NCBI RefSeq assembly: GCF_023231945.1
Contig: NZ_JAJLJH010000002.1
Coordinates: 248,001 to 312,000 of the forward strand
Origin: Scleromatobacter humisilvae
Lineage (GTDB): Bacteria > Pseudomonadota > Gammaproteobacteria > Burkholderiales > Burkholderiaceae_C
Direction of reading: 5' to 3'
Length of the DNA: 64,000 nucleotides
The position numbers and the translations under genes are program-made. How positions within the stretch are numbered: the first letter of the stretch is position 1; each line of letters starts with the position of its first letter. Under the pieces are notes generated by a model. The model did not search any database. It was given only the letters and a program-made list of their open reading frames with translations, and was not told the origin of the DNA. This document shows, piece by piece, positions 30,039-40,189 of the stretch.

Positions 30039-33000
30039 ATGGACTCCACCCGAATCGCCGACGATACCCGCCGCCTCGACCTGCTCCGCGCGCTGGACCT
30101 GCTGTGCGCCGAGCCCGATGCGGCGCTCGACCGGCTGAGCCGCATCGCCGCGGTCGTCACGGGCGCAGAGATCGCGATGATCACCTTCATCGCCGGCGAC
30201 CGCCAGTTCATCCGCTCGCGCGTTGGCACGCAGGCCACGGTGGCCTCGATGCGCGATAGCTTCTGCACCAGCACGCTGGACGGCACCGGGCTGGTCGAGA
30301 TCCGCGATGCGACGCAGGACGCGCGCTTCACGGACAACCCGTTCGTGCGCGGGCCGCGCGCGATCCGCTCCTACGTCGGCGTGCCGGTGCTGTTCGACGG
30401 CCTCGTGCTGGGCACCGTGTGCGTCCTCGACTCGCGGCCGCGCCGGCTCAGCGACGACCAGCGCGCCATCCTGGTCGACCTCGCAGGCATGGTCGAGAGC
30501 CTGCTGCAGGCGCGCAACAAGCGCATGCTGCTGCAGCAGGAGCGCGAGCACGCCGTCGACCTGGCGGCGGAGCTCGGCGAGTCCGAGGCGATGCTGCGGC
30601 AGGCGCAGCGCCTGGCGCGGCTGGGAAGCTGGGACATCGACGTCGACACGGGCCTGACGGCCTGGTCGGCCGCGCTCTACGAGCTGTTCGACCGCGATCC
30701 CGCCGACGGTCCGATCACGGCGGCGCAGTTCAGCGCCAGCATGCCCGAGGCCGAGCGGCCCGAGTTCGACGCCGTGGTGCGGCGCGCGTTCTACGAGCAC
30801 GTCCCGATGAAGACGGAGTTTCGCCACGTCGCGCCGGACGGCCGGACGCGCTGGCTGAGCGCCGCCTGCGAGCCCGTGCGCAATGCGCAAGGGCGGGTCG
30901 TGCGCCTGCGCGGCACGCTGCAGGACATCACCGAGAACCGGCTCGCCGAGCGCCTCGTGCTCGAGAGCGCCAAGCGCGACCGCCTGCTGTGGCAGACGTC
31001 GACCGATGTGGTGCTGATGGTCAGCGAGAGCAACCTGATCCGCTTCGCCAATCCGGCCATCCTGCAGGTGCTGGGCTACCGGCCCGAGGAGGTCGTCGGG
31101 CAGCCGCTGACGATGCTGCAGCCCGAACGAATGCGCGAGGCGCATCGCCTGGGCTTCGCGCGCTATCTCGCGACCGGCACGCGCAAGCTCGACTGGCGGG
31201 CGGTGGAGATCGTCGCGCGCCATCGCGACGGCCGCGAGATCCCGGTGGAGATCTCCTTCAGCGACATGCAGATCGACGGCAGCCGCGTCTTCGGCGCCTT
31301 CATGCGCGACATCACGCAGCGCATGCAGCAGCAGCAGGCGCTGCAGCTCAGCGAGGAGCGCTACCGGCGCATCGTGCAGACGGCCGAGGAGGGCATCTGG
31401 ATGATCGATGCGGCGACCGCCACCACCTTCGTCAACCCGAAGATGGCCAGCATGCTGGGCTACACCGCGGCGGAGATGATGGGCCGCTCCATGTACGACT
31501 TCATGGACGAGCGCGCCAAGGCCGACGCGCGCGAGAACGTGCGCCGGCGCGAGCAGGGCATCTCGGAACAGCACGACTTCCGGCTCACGCGCAAGGACGG
31601 CAGCGACCTGTGGACGGCGATGAGCACCAGCGCGGCGTTCGACGCCGACGGCCGCTACGAGGGCGCGCTCGCGATGGTCACCGACATCACGGAGCGCCGC
31701 CGCGCCGAGGAGGCGCTGCGCGAGAGCGAGGAACGCTTCCGCTCGTTGACGATGCTGTCGTCGGACTGGTACTGGGAACACGACGAGGAGTTCCGGCTCA
31801 CCAAGGTCGTGGGCGGGCGCGCGTACGACCACAATGTCGGCCTGCGCCGCGGCTATGGCCAGCGGCCGTGGGAGGCGGCCAGCGAGAACATGGAGGAGGC
31901 CGACTGGGACAACCATCGCCGCCAGCTCGAGGCGCACGAGCCGTTCCGCGATTTCGAGATCACGCATCGCGGCGACGACGGCGAGCTGCACACCGTCAGC
32001 GTCAGCGGCGAGCCCGTGTTCGACGAGCACGGCCGCTTCACGGGCTACCGCGGCGTCGGGCGCGACATCACCGAGCAGCGGCGCGCCCAGACCGTGCGCC
32101 TCGAGCTGGAGGCCCAGTTGCGCGAGGCGCAGAAGATGGAGGCGATCGGCGTGCTCGCCGGCGGCATCGCGCACGACTTCAACAACGTGCTGGCCGGCAT
32201 CCTCGGCAACGTGGCGCTGGCGATCCAGGACCTGCCGCCCGACCACCCCGCCGCGGCCAGCCTGGAGCAGATCCGCAAGGGCGGAATGCGCGGGCGCGGC
32301 CTCGTGCAGCAGATCCTCGCCTTCGCGCGCCGCCAGCCGCGCGCGGTGGTCAGCTGCGAGCTGCGGCCGCTGGTGGAGGACTGCGTCGCGCTCCTGCGCT
32401 CCACGCTGCCCGCGGGCGTCACGCTGGAGGCGTCGCTGCACGCCGAGCCGCTGTTCGTGATGGCCGATGCCACCCAGGTCGAGCAGGTGTTGATGAACCT
32501 GTGCACCAACGCCTGGCATTCGCTGGGTGGCAAGCCGGGACGGGTCGACGTGGCGCTGGACGCCGTCGAGCTCGACGCCAATGCGGCGCGCCATCTCGGC
32601 GCGGGCCTGACGCCGGGCGCCTACGCGCGCCTGAGCGTCGCGGACAACGGCCGCGGCATGGACGCCGAGACGAGGGCGCGCATCTTCGAGCCCTTCTTCA
32701 CGACCAAGCCGGTGGGCGAAGGCACCGGGCTCGGGCTGGCGGTGGCCCACGGCATCGTCGCCGCGCACGGCGGCGTGATCCGCGTGCAGACCGCGCCAGG
32801 CGAGGGCAGCACCTTCGAGATCTACCTGCCGCGCTCCGCCAGCACGGCCGCCGCCGGGCGCGGACTGCCGCTGGCCACGGCGCATCGCGGCCACGGCGAG
32901 AACGTGCTCTACATCGACGACGACGACGTGATGGTAGTGATGGTGCAGCGGCTGCTCGAACGCCTGGGCTACTCGGTCACCTGCCTGGGCGACCCGGCGC

Positions 33001-33302
33001 GCGCGATCGAGGTGGTGCGCGCGGCGCCGCAGGCGTTCGACGTGGTGGTCACGGACCTCAACATGCCCGAGCTGTCCGGCCTGGACGTCGCCCGCGCGCT
33101 GCAACACCTGCGCGCCGACCTGCCGGTGATCATCAGCTCCGGCAACCTGCCGGACCAGTTGCAGAGCGAGGCCCGCCACGCGGGCGTGCGCGCGCTGGTG
33201 CACAAGCAGTACACGCTGGAGGAACTCGGCGCGGTGGTCCACTGGGTGCTGGCCGGCGGCCAGCGGCTGGGGCTGGAGCCGTTGCAGCTTGCCGCGCGCT
33301 AG
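30039..33302 (+). CDS. Hybrid histidine kinase, GAF-multiple PAS-HisKA-HATPase-REC
   Basis: 1087 residues, soluble. GAF at about 20-165 (DSFCTSTLDGTGLVEIRDAT). Four PAS/PAC units follow, with PAC ends such as GTLQDITENRLAE, AFMRDITQRMQQ, AMVTDITERRRAE and GVGRDITEQRRAQ. HisKA has GGIAHDFNNVLAGILG with H712. The ATPase has NGRGMD and GTGLGLAVAHGIV. The C-terminal receiver carries D1006 (VVVTDLNMPE). In the receiver the usual Lys-Pro is replaced by Lys-Gln (ALVHKQYT). No cognate regulator is adjacent. Confidence 0.9.
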   Translation: MDSTRIADDTRRLDLLRALDLLCAEPDAALDRLSRIAAVVTGAEIAMITFIAGDRQFIRSRVGTQATVASMRDSFCTSTLDGTGLVEIRDATQDARFTDNPFVRGPRAIRSYVGVPVLFDGLVLGTVCVLDSRPRRLSDDQRAILVDLAGMVESLLQARNKRMLLQQEREHAVDLAAELGESEAMLRQAQRLARLGSWDIDVDTGLTAWSAALYELFDRDPADGPITAAQFSASMPEAERPEFDAVVRRAFYEHVPMKTEFRHVAPDGRTRWLSAACEPVRNAQGRVVRLRGTLQDITENRLAERLVLESAKRDRLLWQTSTDVVLMVSESNLIRFANPAILQVLGYRPEEVVGQPLTMLQPERMREAHRLGFARYLATGTRKLDWRAVEIVARHRDGREIPVEISFSDMQIDGSRVFGAFMRDITQRMQQQQALQLSEERYRRIVQTAEEGIWMIDAATATTFVNPKMASMLGYTAAEMMGRSMYDFMDERAKADARENVRRREQGISEQHDFRLTRKDGSDLWTAMSTSAAFDADGRYEGALAMVTDITERRRAEEALRESEERFRSLTMLSSDWYWEHDEEFRLTKVVGGRAYDHNVGLRRGYGQRPWEAASENMEEADWDNHRRQLEAHEPFRDFEITHRGDDGELHTVSVSGEPVFDEHGRFTGYRGVGRDITEQRRAQTVRLELEAQLREAQKMEAIGVLAGGIAHDFNNVLAGILGNVALAIQDLPPDHPAAASLEQIRKGGMRGRGLVQQILAFARRQPRAVVSCELRPLVEDCVALLRSTLPAGVTLEASLHAEPLFVMADATQVEQVLMNLCTNAWHSLGGKPGRVDVALDAVELDANAARHLGAGLTPGAYARLSVADNGRGMDAETRARIFEPFFTTKPVGEGTGLGLAVAHGIVAAHGGVIRVQTAPGEGSTFEIYLPRSASTAAAGRGLPLATAHRGHGENVLYIDDDDVMVVMVQRLLERLGYSVTCLGDPARAIEVVRAAPQAFDVVVTDLNMPELSGLDVARALQHLRADLPVIISSGNLPDQLQSEARHAGVRALVHKQYTLEELGAVVHWVLAGGQRLGLEPLQLAAR

Positions 33303-33315
33303 GAACGCGTCTTGC
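33301..33315 (+). promoter_or_regulatory. Sigma-54-type promoter before the FMN reductase
   Basis: AGGAACGCGTCTTGC has GG-N10-GC, A, C, G and TTGC. It overlaps the kinase stop codon and is 35 bp before the ATG at 33350. Confidence 0.5.
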
Positions 33316-33349
33316 CGCAAGACGAGCTTCGCGTTTCGAGGAGTTCCTC

Positions 33350-33895
33350 ATGGCCCAGACCCGCATCGCCGTCATCGTCGGCAGCCTCCGCAAGGACTCG
33401 TTCAATCGCAAGCTGGCCGACGCGCTGCCCGGGCTGGCATCCGGCGTCGAGTTCACGCAACTGCGCATCGACGACCTGCCGCCCTACAACCAGGACGACG
33501 ACGCGACGCCGGCCGAGTCCGTCAAGCGGCTCAAGGGCGAGATCGCCGCGGCCAGCGGGCTGATCTTCGTCACCCCGGAATACAACCGTTCCATGCCTGG
33601 CGTGCTGAAGAACGCGATCGACCACGCGTCGCGGCCCTACGGCCAGAGCGCGTGGAAGGGCAAGCCGGCCGGCGTGCTGGGCGTGTCCATCGGCGCGGCC
33701 GGCACCGCGATGGCGCAGCAGCACCTGCGCAACGTGCTGGCCTACCTCGACGTGCCCACGCTGGGCCAGCCCGAGATCTTCATCCAGCACAAGGAAGGCC
33801 TGTTCACGGGCGACGGCAAGCTGGCCGAGTCCACGACCAGGCTGATGCAGGGCTGGATGGACGCCTACCTGGCGTTCGTGAAGCGCCACGCCTGA
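33350..33895 (+). CDS. NAD(P)H-dependent FMN reductase (chromate/quinone reductase type)
   Basis: 181 residues. The flavodoxin-like NADPH-FMN reductase signature is complete: VIVGSLRKDSFNRKLADAL (phosphate loop), TPEYNRSMPGVLKNAIDHAS (FMN and dimer contacts), and GVSIGAAGTAMAQQHLRNVL. ChrR/YieF-like proteins reduce quinones and metals such as chromate and protect against oxidative stress. GGAG precedes the ATG. It is convergent with the pullulanase gene. Confidence 0.9.
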   Translation: MAQTRIAVIVGSLRKDSFNRKLADALPGLASGVEFTQLRIDDLPPYNQDDDATPAESVKRLKGEIAAASGLIFVTPEYNRSMPGVLKNAIDHASRPYGQSAWKGKPAGVLGVSIGAAGTAMAQQHLRNVLAYLDVPTLGQPEIFIQHKEGLFTGDGKLAESTTRLMQGWMDAYLAFVKRHA

Positions 33896-33922
33896 AAAAA
33901 CGGCCCCGCAAGCGGCGAGGCC
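33895..33922 (-). terminator. Rho-independent terminator of the pullulanase gene
   Basis: On the minus strand an 8-bp stem (GGCCTCGC / GCGGGGCC, one G-T pair) with a 5-base loop is followed by six T residues. It touches the stop codon of the convergent FMN reductase. Confidence 0.8.
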
Positions 33923-33943
33923 CAGCCCACATGCCTCAGGAGA

Positions 33944-36900
33944 TCACTGCGGCACGACGAACACCACCGCCGTGCGCGGCGGGATCGTGAAGGTGCCCGT
34001 CGCCGCGTCGTAGCTGGCCTGCGCGGCGCGCGTGTCTGCCGCGCCGGCGGCCAGGTGCACCGGGTGCAGCACGAAGTTGCGCGAGGCGAGCGCGGGGATC
34101 GCGATCGGGTGCGCCTGCTTGTCGACGTTGATGAAGTAGGTCACCTCCTGGAAGTTCGCGCCGGCGTAGCCGCCGCTGCCGTCCAGGTCGCCCACGATCA
34201 CGGTCGGCACCTGCGCGGAGCCGGTGTTCCAGAACTTGAGGCGCGCCTTGATGTCCGCCGCGTTGGCCATGTGCAGCAGCGAGGTGCTCTTGCGGATGCG
34301 CAGCAGGTCGCGGAATTGGTCGCGCGCCCAGGCGATCTGCGTGGCCGTCGGCTTGATCGCCGCGTTGGCCAGCAGGGGTTGCTGCACCGGCCAGTCGCTG
34401 CCGTTGGTCGACTGCAGCGGCAGGCCGACGCCGAAGTTGTCGTCGGCGTAGCTCCAGTCCAGCCTGTTGAACCAGTCGCCGGCGTCGTAGCTGTTCTTGT
34501 CCAGCGACTTGCTGCGCAGCGTGTCGACGCCCGCGTGGTAGTAGGCCACGCCCTGGCCGAACGACACGATCGCGGCCCCCAGCATCTGCACGCGGGCACG
34601 GTCGTCCAGCGAGGTCGCCAGCGGCAACTTGTACTGGTCGTTGTCGAACAGCGTCTGGTTGTCGTGGTTCTCGACGTAGGTGACCGACTCCGACGGCGCC
34701 GCCGCGAAGCCCAGCGGGCTGCCGCCGTCGCTGATCTGCGAGAGCGGCAGCTGCGCGTCCCAGCTGGTGGTCAGCGTGTAGCCGGCGATCGAGCCCGCCA
34801 TGCCGGCCTTGATGACGTCGCCGGCCCACATGAGGTCGCCGACCGCGGCCGTGCCCTGGCCGTTCGGGTCGTAGAACTGGCCGTTGAGGAAGCCCTGGTT
34901 GGCGATCATCGCGTTGCCCGTGTCGAAGCCGCTGCCGCCGCGCGCCGCGTCGCGCAGGTAGGGGTTGAACGAGCCGATGCCGGTGCCGTCCAGGCTGCCC
35001 ATGCTGGACTGCACGAAGCGCGCGCCGTTGGCCACGGTGCCGAAGTTGAAGCCCTCGCCCAGCATCTCGACGTGGCGGCCCACGGCGGCGTCGACCTTGG
35101 TCTGCAGCGCGGCCAGCACGTCGCGCGGGATGAAGCTCATGATGTCGTAGCGGAACGAGCTGACGTGGTACTCGCGCGCCCACAGGACGACCGAGTCCTG
35201 CGCCAGCTTGCCCATCATGTGGTTCTCGGCGGCCGTGTCCGCGCAGCACGAATCGGTCAGCTGCTGGCCTTGGGTGCCGTAGCGGTAGTAGTAGCCCGGC
35301 ACGATCTCGTCGAGCACCGAGTGGTCGTTCTGGCCCGAGGAGGTCGTGTGGTTGAAGACGACGTCCATGCCCACGCGCAGGCCCGCGGCATTGAGCGACT
35401 GGATCATGCTGCGGAACTCCATCACGCGCGTGAGGCCGTCGTCGACCGAGCTCGCGTAGCTGCCTTCGGGCGCGTTGAAGTGGTACGGGTCGTAGCCCCA
35501 GTTGAAGCAGTCGGTGGCCTGCGTCGCGGCGACGGCGGCCTGCTGCGTCTGGGCGTCGGGCGCGCCGCTGGGCGACGGCGTCGTGCAGCCGGTCTCGGGC
35601 ACGCTCGAGAAGTCGAACATGGGCATCAGGTGGACATCGGTCAGCCCCGCGGCGGCCAGCGCGGCCAGGTGCTTCATGCCGTTCGAGCCGGTGTCCGTGA
35701 ACGCCAGGTACTTGCCGCGGTGGGCGGCGGGGACGGTGGCGTCGTTGGCCGAGAAATCGCGGACGTGCAGCTCGTAGATCGTCTGGTCGGTGGCGGTCGA
35801 CACCGTCGCCGGCGGCGTGCTGGCGTCCCAGCCGCTCGGTTTGGTGCGGGCGTCGTCGAGGTTGACGACCTCGCTGCGCACGCTGTCGGCCGCCAGCGTC
35901 AGCGAATACGGATCGGTGACGAGGTTGCGCACCAGGCCCACGCCGCGCACGAACACCTTGACGCCGAAGCGGTAGTAGCTGCCGCTGGTGTCGGAAGCAA
36001 TGGTGACGCTCCAGATGCCGGTCGTGGCGTCGAAGGCCATCGGGTCGGCATTGGTCGCGTCCGACGTGCCCGAGGCGTAGCGGTACAGCATCACGCTCTG
36101 CGCGGTCGGCGCCCACAGCCTGTACGTCGTGGTGCCGGCGGAGACCGACGCGCCCAGCGAGGCCGTCGTGGCCGCGGCGTAGAGGTCGTCCATCGCGCCG
36201 GCGATCTGCGCCGTCGTGCCGTTCTGCGCGTTGCCGCCGATGTCCTCCTGCACGATCACGACCTGCGCCTTGTGCAGCGCCGCGAGCTTGGAGACGTCGG
36301 CGTCGCGCACCGTGTAGACGCTGCCGGAGCCGACCCACTTGAAGCGGGTCGCGACATCCGACGGGATCGTGCCCGTGAAATCGTCCAGCGTGATCGAGCC
36401 GTCCGCGCCCGTGACGGGCACGCCCAGCGACGCGACGATCTGCCCGGTGTTCGACCAGTACAGCTTGACGGTGTTGCCGCTCGAGACGTTCGGCCATTGC
36501 ACGAGCTTGCTCGTGAGCCAGACGGCGCGCTGGTCGGTGGTCGACACGGAACGCGTGTCGGGCACGCTCGTGTAGACCGTCGGGTCGCCTTGCACCATCC
36601 AGATCTCGCCGACCTGGCTGGCGATCTTGAGATTGGCGTAGCTGACGACGATGTTGTCGGGCCGGCCGTCCTTGTCGTCGACATTGGGCGGCATGCCGTG
36701 GATGATGAATTGCAGCGTGTTCGCGCCCGGCGTGGTCGTCGGGTTGACCACCGGGATGTCGAAGGTGACCTCGGTCGGCGCCAGCGCGTAGTCGGGCATC
36801 GCGCTGAACGGCGTCGGGTTGTTCCAGTCGCCGTACGCGATGCTGCCCATGCGCGTGGTGTCCAGCCCGCTGCCGCCCCACAGGTGCAGGCCCCATGTCG

Positions 36901-37495
36901 AGTAGTCGTTGGCGTAGCGCAGGTAGTGCACGCGCACGGTGGCGATGTCGGGGGCCGTGGCGCCGTCGGGGTTGCTCGTGTAGACGGTCAGGTCGTCCTG
37001 GATGCGCCAGATCTCGTTGGCGCCCGGCTGCAGCGTGTAGCCCTGGTCGGCGCCGCCGTCGTCCTTGGTGTTGCCGTTGTGGAAGATGTAGCCGACGTTG
37101 CCGGTGGAGGCGGTCAGCTTGGCGTCGAAGTACACGCCGAACGCGTCGGTGCCGTCCGGATCCCATCCGTCGGGCCAGGTCGGAGAACTGGCGGAGCCCC
37201 ACGTGTACATCTGCCAGCCGGCGTAGCTGGCGTCCGTGCGCTTGTAGTGGATGCGCAGCGACGTCGCGCCACCTGCGGGCGAGGACGGCGCGACCGCGGG
37301 CGGCACGGCGTTGAGCACCAGGCGCAGGTTGGTGGAGTTGCCGTCGGCCAGGTTCGGGTCGACGGTCGGCGGCGTGACGGGCGGGGGCGTTCCGCCGCCA
37401 TCGTCGCCGCCGCAGGCGGCCAGCACGAGGGCCGCGACGGCCCCGACAAGCACATGGCGCGCGCGGCGCCATGTTGTCATCCAACTTGCGTTCAT
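33944..37495 (-). CDS. Secreted pullulanase-type alpha-1,6-glucosidase (GH13), lipoprotein
   Basis: 1183 residues. The signal ends at the lipobox LAAC, followed by a GGDDGGG linker and a Pro/Thr stretch. Two CBM41 starch-binding modules are seen ([35 protein letters not shown]), then an N2-like domain, CBM48 ([14 protein letters not shown]), and GH13. Catalytic region: [19 protein letters not shown] with the nucleophile Asp, [10 protein letters not shown] with the acid Glu, and [11 protein letters not shown]. It cuts alpha-1,6 branches of pullulan, starch or glycogen at the cell surface. Start ATG 37495 has GGAG upstream. Confidence 0.93.
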   Translation of the reverse strand: MNASWMTTWRRARHVLVGAVAALVLAACGGDDGGGTPPPVTPPTVDPNLADGNSTNLRLVLNAVPPAVAPSSPAGGATSLRIHYKRTDASYAGWQMYTWGSASSPTWPDGWDPDGTDAFGVYFDAKLTASTGNVGYIFHNGNTKDDGGADQGYTLQPGANEIWRIQDDLTVYTSNPDGATAPDIATVRVHYLRYANDYSTWGLHLWGGSGLDTTRMGSIAYGDWNNPTPFSAMPDYALAPTEVTFDIPVVNPTTTPGANTLQFIIHGMPPNVDDKDGRPDNIVVSYANLKIASQVGEIWMVQGDPTVYTSVPDTRSVSTTDQRAVWLTSKLVQWPNVSSGNTVKLYWSNTGQIVASLGVPVTGADGSITLDDFTGTIPSDVATRFKWVGSGSVYTVRDADVSKLAALHKAQVVIVQEDIGGNAQNGTTAQIAGAMDDLYAAATTASLGASVSAGTTTYRLWAPTAQSVMLYRYASGTSDATNADPMAFDATTGIWSVTIASDTSGSYYRFGVKVFVRGVGLVRNLVTDPYSLTLAADSVRSEVVNLDDARTKPSGWDASTPPATVSTATDQTIYELHVRDFSANDATVPAAHRGKYLAFTDTGSNGMKHLAALAAAGLTDVHLMPMFDFSSVPETGCTTPSPSGAPDAQTQQAAVAATQATDCFNWGYDPYHFNAPEGSYASSVDDGLTRVMEFRSMIQSLNAAGLRVGMDVVFNHTTSSGQNDHSVLDEIVPGYYYRYGTQGQQLTDSCCADTAAENHMMGKLAQDSVVLWAREYHVSSFRYDIMSFIPRDVLAALQTKVDAAVGRHVEMLGEGFNFGTVANGARFVQSSMGSLDGTGIGSFNPYLRDAARGGSGFDTGNAMIANQGFLNGQFYDPNGQGTAAVGDLMWAGDVIKAGMAGSIAGYTLTTSWDAQLPLSQISDGGSPLGFAAAPSESVTYVENHDNQTLFDNDQYKLPLATSLDDRARVQMLGAAIVSFGQGVAYYHAGVDTLRSKSLDKNSYDAGDWFNRLDWSYADDNFGVGLPLQSTNGSDWPVQQPLLANAAIKPTATQIAWARDQFRDLLRIRKSTSLLHMANAADIKARLKFWNTGSAQVPTVIVGDLDGSGGYAGANFQEVTYFINVDKQAHPIAIPALASRNFVLHPVHLAAGAADTRAAQASYDAATGTFTIPPRTAVVFVVPQ

Positions 37496-37610
37496 GATGT
37501 CTCCGTTGTGCTGCCGGAGCCTCATGCCAAAGGCATCGCTCCGGTATTGAGGCATCGTAATGAAGGCAAACTACAACAAATAAGAGTGCTTTCCCTTGAG
37601 AAGATTGGTA

Positions 37611-37629
37611 ACTACATTCTCGTTGTAGT
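37611..37629. promoter_or_regulatory. Palindromic operator candidate upstream of the pullulanase gene
   Basis: ACTACATTCTCGTTGTAGT has perfect 6-bp arms (ACTACA/TGTAGT). A second half-site copy, ACTACA, lies at 37570-37575. This 146-bp A/T-richer gap (37496-37641) separates the pullulanase from the ABC gene. A LacI-type sugar regulator is a reasonable guess. Confidence 0.45.
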
Positions 37630-37641
37630 CTGATTCGGCGC

Positions 37642-39468
37642 TCAGGCAGCGCGATCGCCGACCGGCGGCGCGGTGTCGTGCGCCATGCCCGCGAGCAGGC
37701 GTTCGAACGCGGGCTGGCGCTCGCGCAGCTGGGCGAGCGGGCCGATGTCGACCAGCCGCCCGGCGTCCATCAGGCCGATGCGGTCGAAGTGCGCGAGCAG
37801 GCTCATGCGGTGCACCGAGGCGACGATGCAGGCCGAAGGAAAGGTGTCGGCCAGTGCGTGGTGGATGCGCGCCTCGGTGATCGGGTCAAGCGCGCCGGTG
37901 GGCTCGTCGAGGAACACGATCGAGCTGCTCGCCGCGGCCAGCGCGCCGCGCGCCAGGCACAGCCGCTGGCGCTGGCCGCCCGACAGGTTGCTGCCGCGCT
38001 CGGCGACGGCGAACTCGAGGCCGCCGTCGAGCCCGGACAGCACGTCGTCGAACGCGCTGCCGCGCATCGCCGCCGCGAGCGTGGCCTCGGGCAAGGCGGT
38101 GCCGAAGTCGAGGTTCTCGCGCACGCTGCCCTCGAAGACGTCGGCTTCCTGCGGGATCAGCGTCGCCAGCGCCGCGAGATTGTGTACCCCAGGCTGTATC
38201 CGCCCATCGACCTCGACGACGGTGCCCGGCGCCGAGTAGAGGCCGGCGAGGACACGCATCAGCGTGCTCTTGCCGGAGCCGCTGCCGCCCACCAGCGCGA
38301 TGCGCTCGCCGCGCCGCAGCGCGAGCTCGTCCAGGCCCAGCGGCGGGGACTCGGGCGCGGCCGTCGCATGGCGGAACGCGATGTCGCGCACGACGATGCG
38401 CTGCCACTGCGCCGGCAGGGGCGCCACGGGCTCGCTGGCGGGAGCGTCGAAGATCGGCCGCGCGCTGGCGTAGTCGGCGCGCGTGCGCGACAGGCTCTGC
38501 AGGTGCGCGGTCATGTCGGTGGCGACGGTGGCGGTGCGTCCCGCGTATTGCTGCACCATGAACACGGCGCCGATCGCGATGGTGCCCGCGCCCTGGCGGC
38601 TCTGCAGGAAGACATACGCCACCACCAGCGCCCAGGTCGTCAGCGTGCTGACGAGATCGACCATGCACCACTTGGCCTCGTTGACCACGATGTTGCGCGC
38701 GAGCGGCACGAACACGCGCTGCAGCCGCTGGTGCAGCAGGCGGCGCGACGCGGCCTGCAGGCGCAGGCTCAGCACCGTGCCGATGTGGCGCAGGAAGTCG
38801 GCCATGCCTGCGCTGTAGCGGCGTTCGGCCGCGAGTTCCTCCATCGAATTGCGGATCAGCGTGCGATCGATGCGCATGCTGGCGATCGCCAGCGCCGCGA
38901 ACATGACGAACGCAGCCAGCCCGATGCCGGTCGACAGCGCCGCCAGCGCGAACAGCGGCCCGACCAGCCCGACGATGCACTGCAGGTAGAGGAACTGGTT
39001 GGCCGAGAAGTCGTACAGCGCCAGCGTCGACTGCCGCACGCGTTGCTGCATGTCGCTCGAATGGTGGCCCTCGTGCCAGCTCAGCGGCGCGGCGGTCAGT
39101 CGCGTGTAGAGCTCGTCGGACAGCGACTCGCGCACGCGCAGGCCCACGCGGCGCTCGAGCACGCGCCCGGGCCCGTGCAGCATCCACGCCGCGATCGACG
39201 CGGCCATCACGCCCGCGACCCAGGCGAGCGCGCGCCGGAGGTTGTCGGGGCCGCCTTTCTGCAAGGCATCGATGGCCTGCGCGGCCAGCCAGGGCACCGC
39301 GAGCCGCACGACCTGCGACGTGGCCAGCAGCCCCATCGACAGCAGCATCGCGACGCGCGTGCCCTTGGCGTAGCGCCAGACGCCACGATAGAGACCGGCG
39401 TCCACGGGATTTCGGGAAGAGGGCACGAGGGCGTCCGTTTCGCTGAAGGGTGCGTCGGCGGACACCAT
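37642..39468 (-). CDS. ABC transporter, fused permease and ATPase (exporter type)
   Basis: 608 residues. Six membrane helices lie in residues 30-330. The ATPase domain (about 350-590) has Walker A GGSGSGKST, signature LSGGQRQRL, Walker B IVFLDEPTGALD and the H-loop SVHRMSLL. The half-transporter would work as a homodimer at the inner membrane. Substrate unknown. It is upstream of the pullulanase on the same strand but separated by an operator-like site, so they are probably independent units. Confidence 0.9.
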   Translation of the reverse strand: MVSADAPFSETDALVPSSRNPVDAGLYRGVWRYAKGTRVAMLLSMGLLATSQVVRLAVPWLAAQAIDALQKGGPDNLRRALAWVAGVMAASIAAWMLHGPGRVLERRVGLRVRESLSDELYTRLTAAPLSWHEGHHSSDMQQRVRQSTLALYDFSANQFLYLQCIVGLVGPLFALAALSTGIGLAAFVMFAALAIASMRIDRTLIRNSMEELAAERRYSAGMADFLRHIGTVLSLRLQAASRRLLHQRLQRVFVPLARNIVVNEAKWCMVDLVSTLTTWALVVAYVFLQSRQGAGTIAIGAVFMVQQYAGRTATVATDMTAHLQSLSRTRADYASARPIFDAPASEPVAPLPAQWQRIVVRDIAFRHATAAPESPPLGLDELALRRGERIALVGGSGSGKSTLMRVLAGLYSAPGTVVEVDGRIQPGVHNLAALATLIPQEADVFEGSVRENLDFGTALPEATLAAAMRGSAFDDVLSGLDGGLEFAVAERGSNLSGGQRQRLCLARGALAAASSSIVFLDEPTGALDPITEARIHHALADTFPSACIVASVHRMSLLAHFDRIGLMDAGRLVDIGPLAQLRERQPAFERLLAGMAHDTAPPVGDRAA

Positions 39469-39553
39469 AGCCGAATCGGCCGCGCCATGAGATACGGCCG
39501 GGCAGGCCGGCCGTTCTGGCTAGGAGGAGGGGGCGGGCTGGCGGCCCGCGATG

Positions 39554-39751
39554 TCATCGCTGCTTGTTCGAGCGGTTGCTGTTGTCACCGCCTTGCTGCA
39601 CGTCCCGGCTCTGCGCCTGGCCCGGGTCGGACTTGATGTTGCTGCCTTGCTGGTCGCGGCTGCCGCCCGACTGGCTCTGCTGCTTGTTCGAGCCGCCGCT
39701 GGGGGTCAGCTTGCTGTCCTGGCCGCCTTGCTGGTTCGGATTCTTTTGCAC
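39554..39751 (-). CDS. Small Gln/Gly/Ser/Asn-rich hydrophilic protein
   Basis: 65 residues from GTG 39751 with AAGGAG upstream. Composition is almost entirely polar: NPNQQGGQDSKL, SGGSNKQQSQSGGS, NSNRSNKQR. No hydrophobic core is possible, so it is likely disordered, like hydrophilins. No family recognised. A sigma-54-like promoter lies upstream on the same strand. Too small for certainty, but the ribosome site and promoter support it. Confidence 0.55.
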   Translation of the reverse strand: MQKNPNQQGGQDSKLTPSGGSNKQQSQSGGSRDQQGSNIKSDPGQAQSRDVQQGGDNSNRSNKQR

Positions 39752-39833
39752 GTGTTGCTCCTTGGTTGGGTTGCCCCGCCGTTCTCCGGTGGAGACGGCC
39801 TTCGAAGACGTTCGGAGGTCGTATCGAGAAGCG

Positions 39834-39848
39834 GCAACACGCATTCCC
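39834..39848 (-). promoter_or_regulatory. Sigma-54-type promoter before the small polar protein
   Basis: Minus-strand GGGAATGCGTGTTGC has GG-N10-GC spacing and TTGC and resembles the element before the GlsB-like gene. It is 83 bp before the GTG at 39751. Confidence 0.55.
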
Positions 39849-39885
39849 GCAACGTGAACGAGCTTCACGCAGCGGGCGCCGGAGG

Positions 39886-40119
39886 TCAGTTCGTGTAGTT
39901 TTCGACGGTGCCGATGTCGCGCGGCTTGGCGGTCTCGGGGTCGGCGCCGAACTCGCGCTTGGCGCGGCGCTGGCGCAGCAGGTCCCAGCACTGGTCGAGC
40001 TGCTCGGCGACGCTCTTGAGGCGATCGGCGTTCGCCTCCGGCGCCGGAGCGCCTTCGCGCAGGCGATGTTCCTCGTCGACGAGCGCGGTGATGCGATCGA
40101 GAATGGTCTGGTCTTCCAT
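39886..40119 (-). CDS. DUF2630-family small protein
   Basis: 77 residues, helical and charged. ILDRITALVDEEHRLRE and LDQCWDLLRQRRAKREFG are the family hallmarks, followed by the ending VENYTN. Function unknown; family members are soluble and widespread in actinobacteria and proteobacteria. GGAGCC lies before the ATG. It is separately controlled by a sigma-54-like element. Confidence 0.8.
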   Translation of the reverse strand: MEDQTILDRITALVDEEHRLREGAPAPEANADRLKSVAEQLDQCWDLLRQRRAKREFGADPETAKPRDIGTVENYTN

Positions 40120-40174
40120 GTTGGCTCCTGGGTAGGCAGGGCGTCCGCGGGTGCGGACGCATCGAGCCGCGCGA

Positions 40175-40189
40175 GCAATTTACGCTCCT
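40175..40189 (-). promoter_or_regulatory. Sigma-54-type promoter before the DUF2630 gene
   Basis: Minus-strand AGGAGCGTAAATTGC has GG-N10-GC spacing, C, G and TTGC. It is 56 bp before the ATG at 40119. Confidence 0.55.

Noticed and set aside
33350-33895. Fusion of the FMN reductase to a long upstream frame
   Set aside because: The upstream in-frame extension is a shadow of the hybrid kinase; the reductase has its own ribosome site and start.
34055-37633. Open frame of about 1192 codons opposite the pullulanase
   Set aside because: Shadow of the GH13 gene, whose catalytic motifs are intact on the minus strand.
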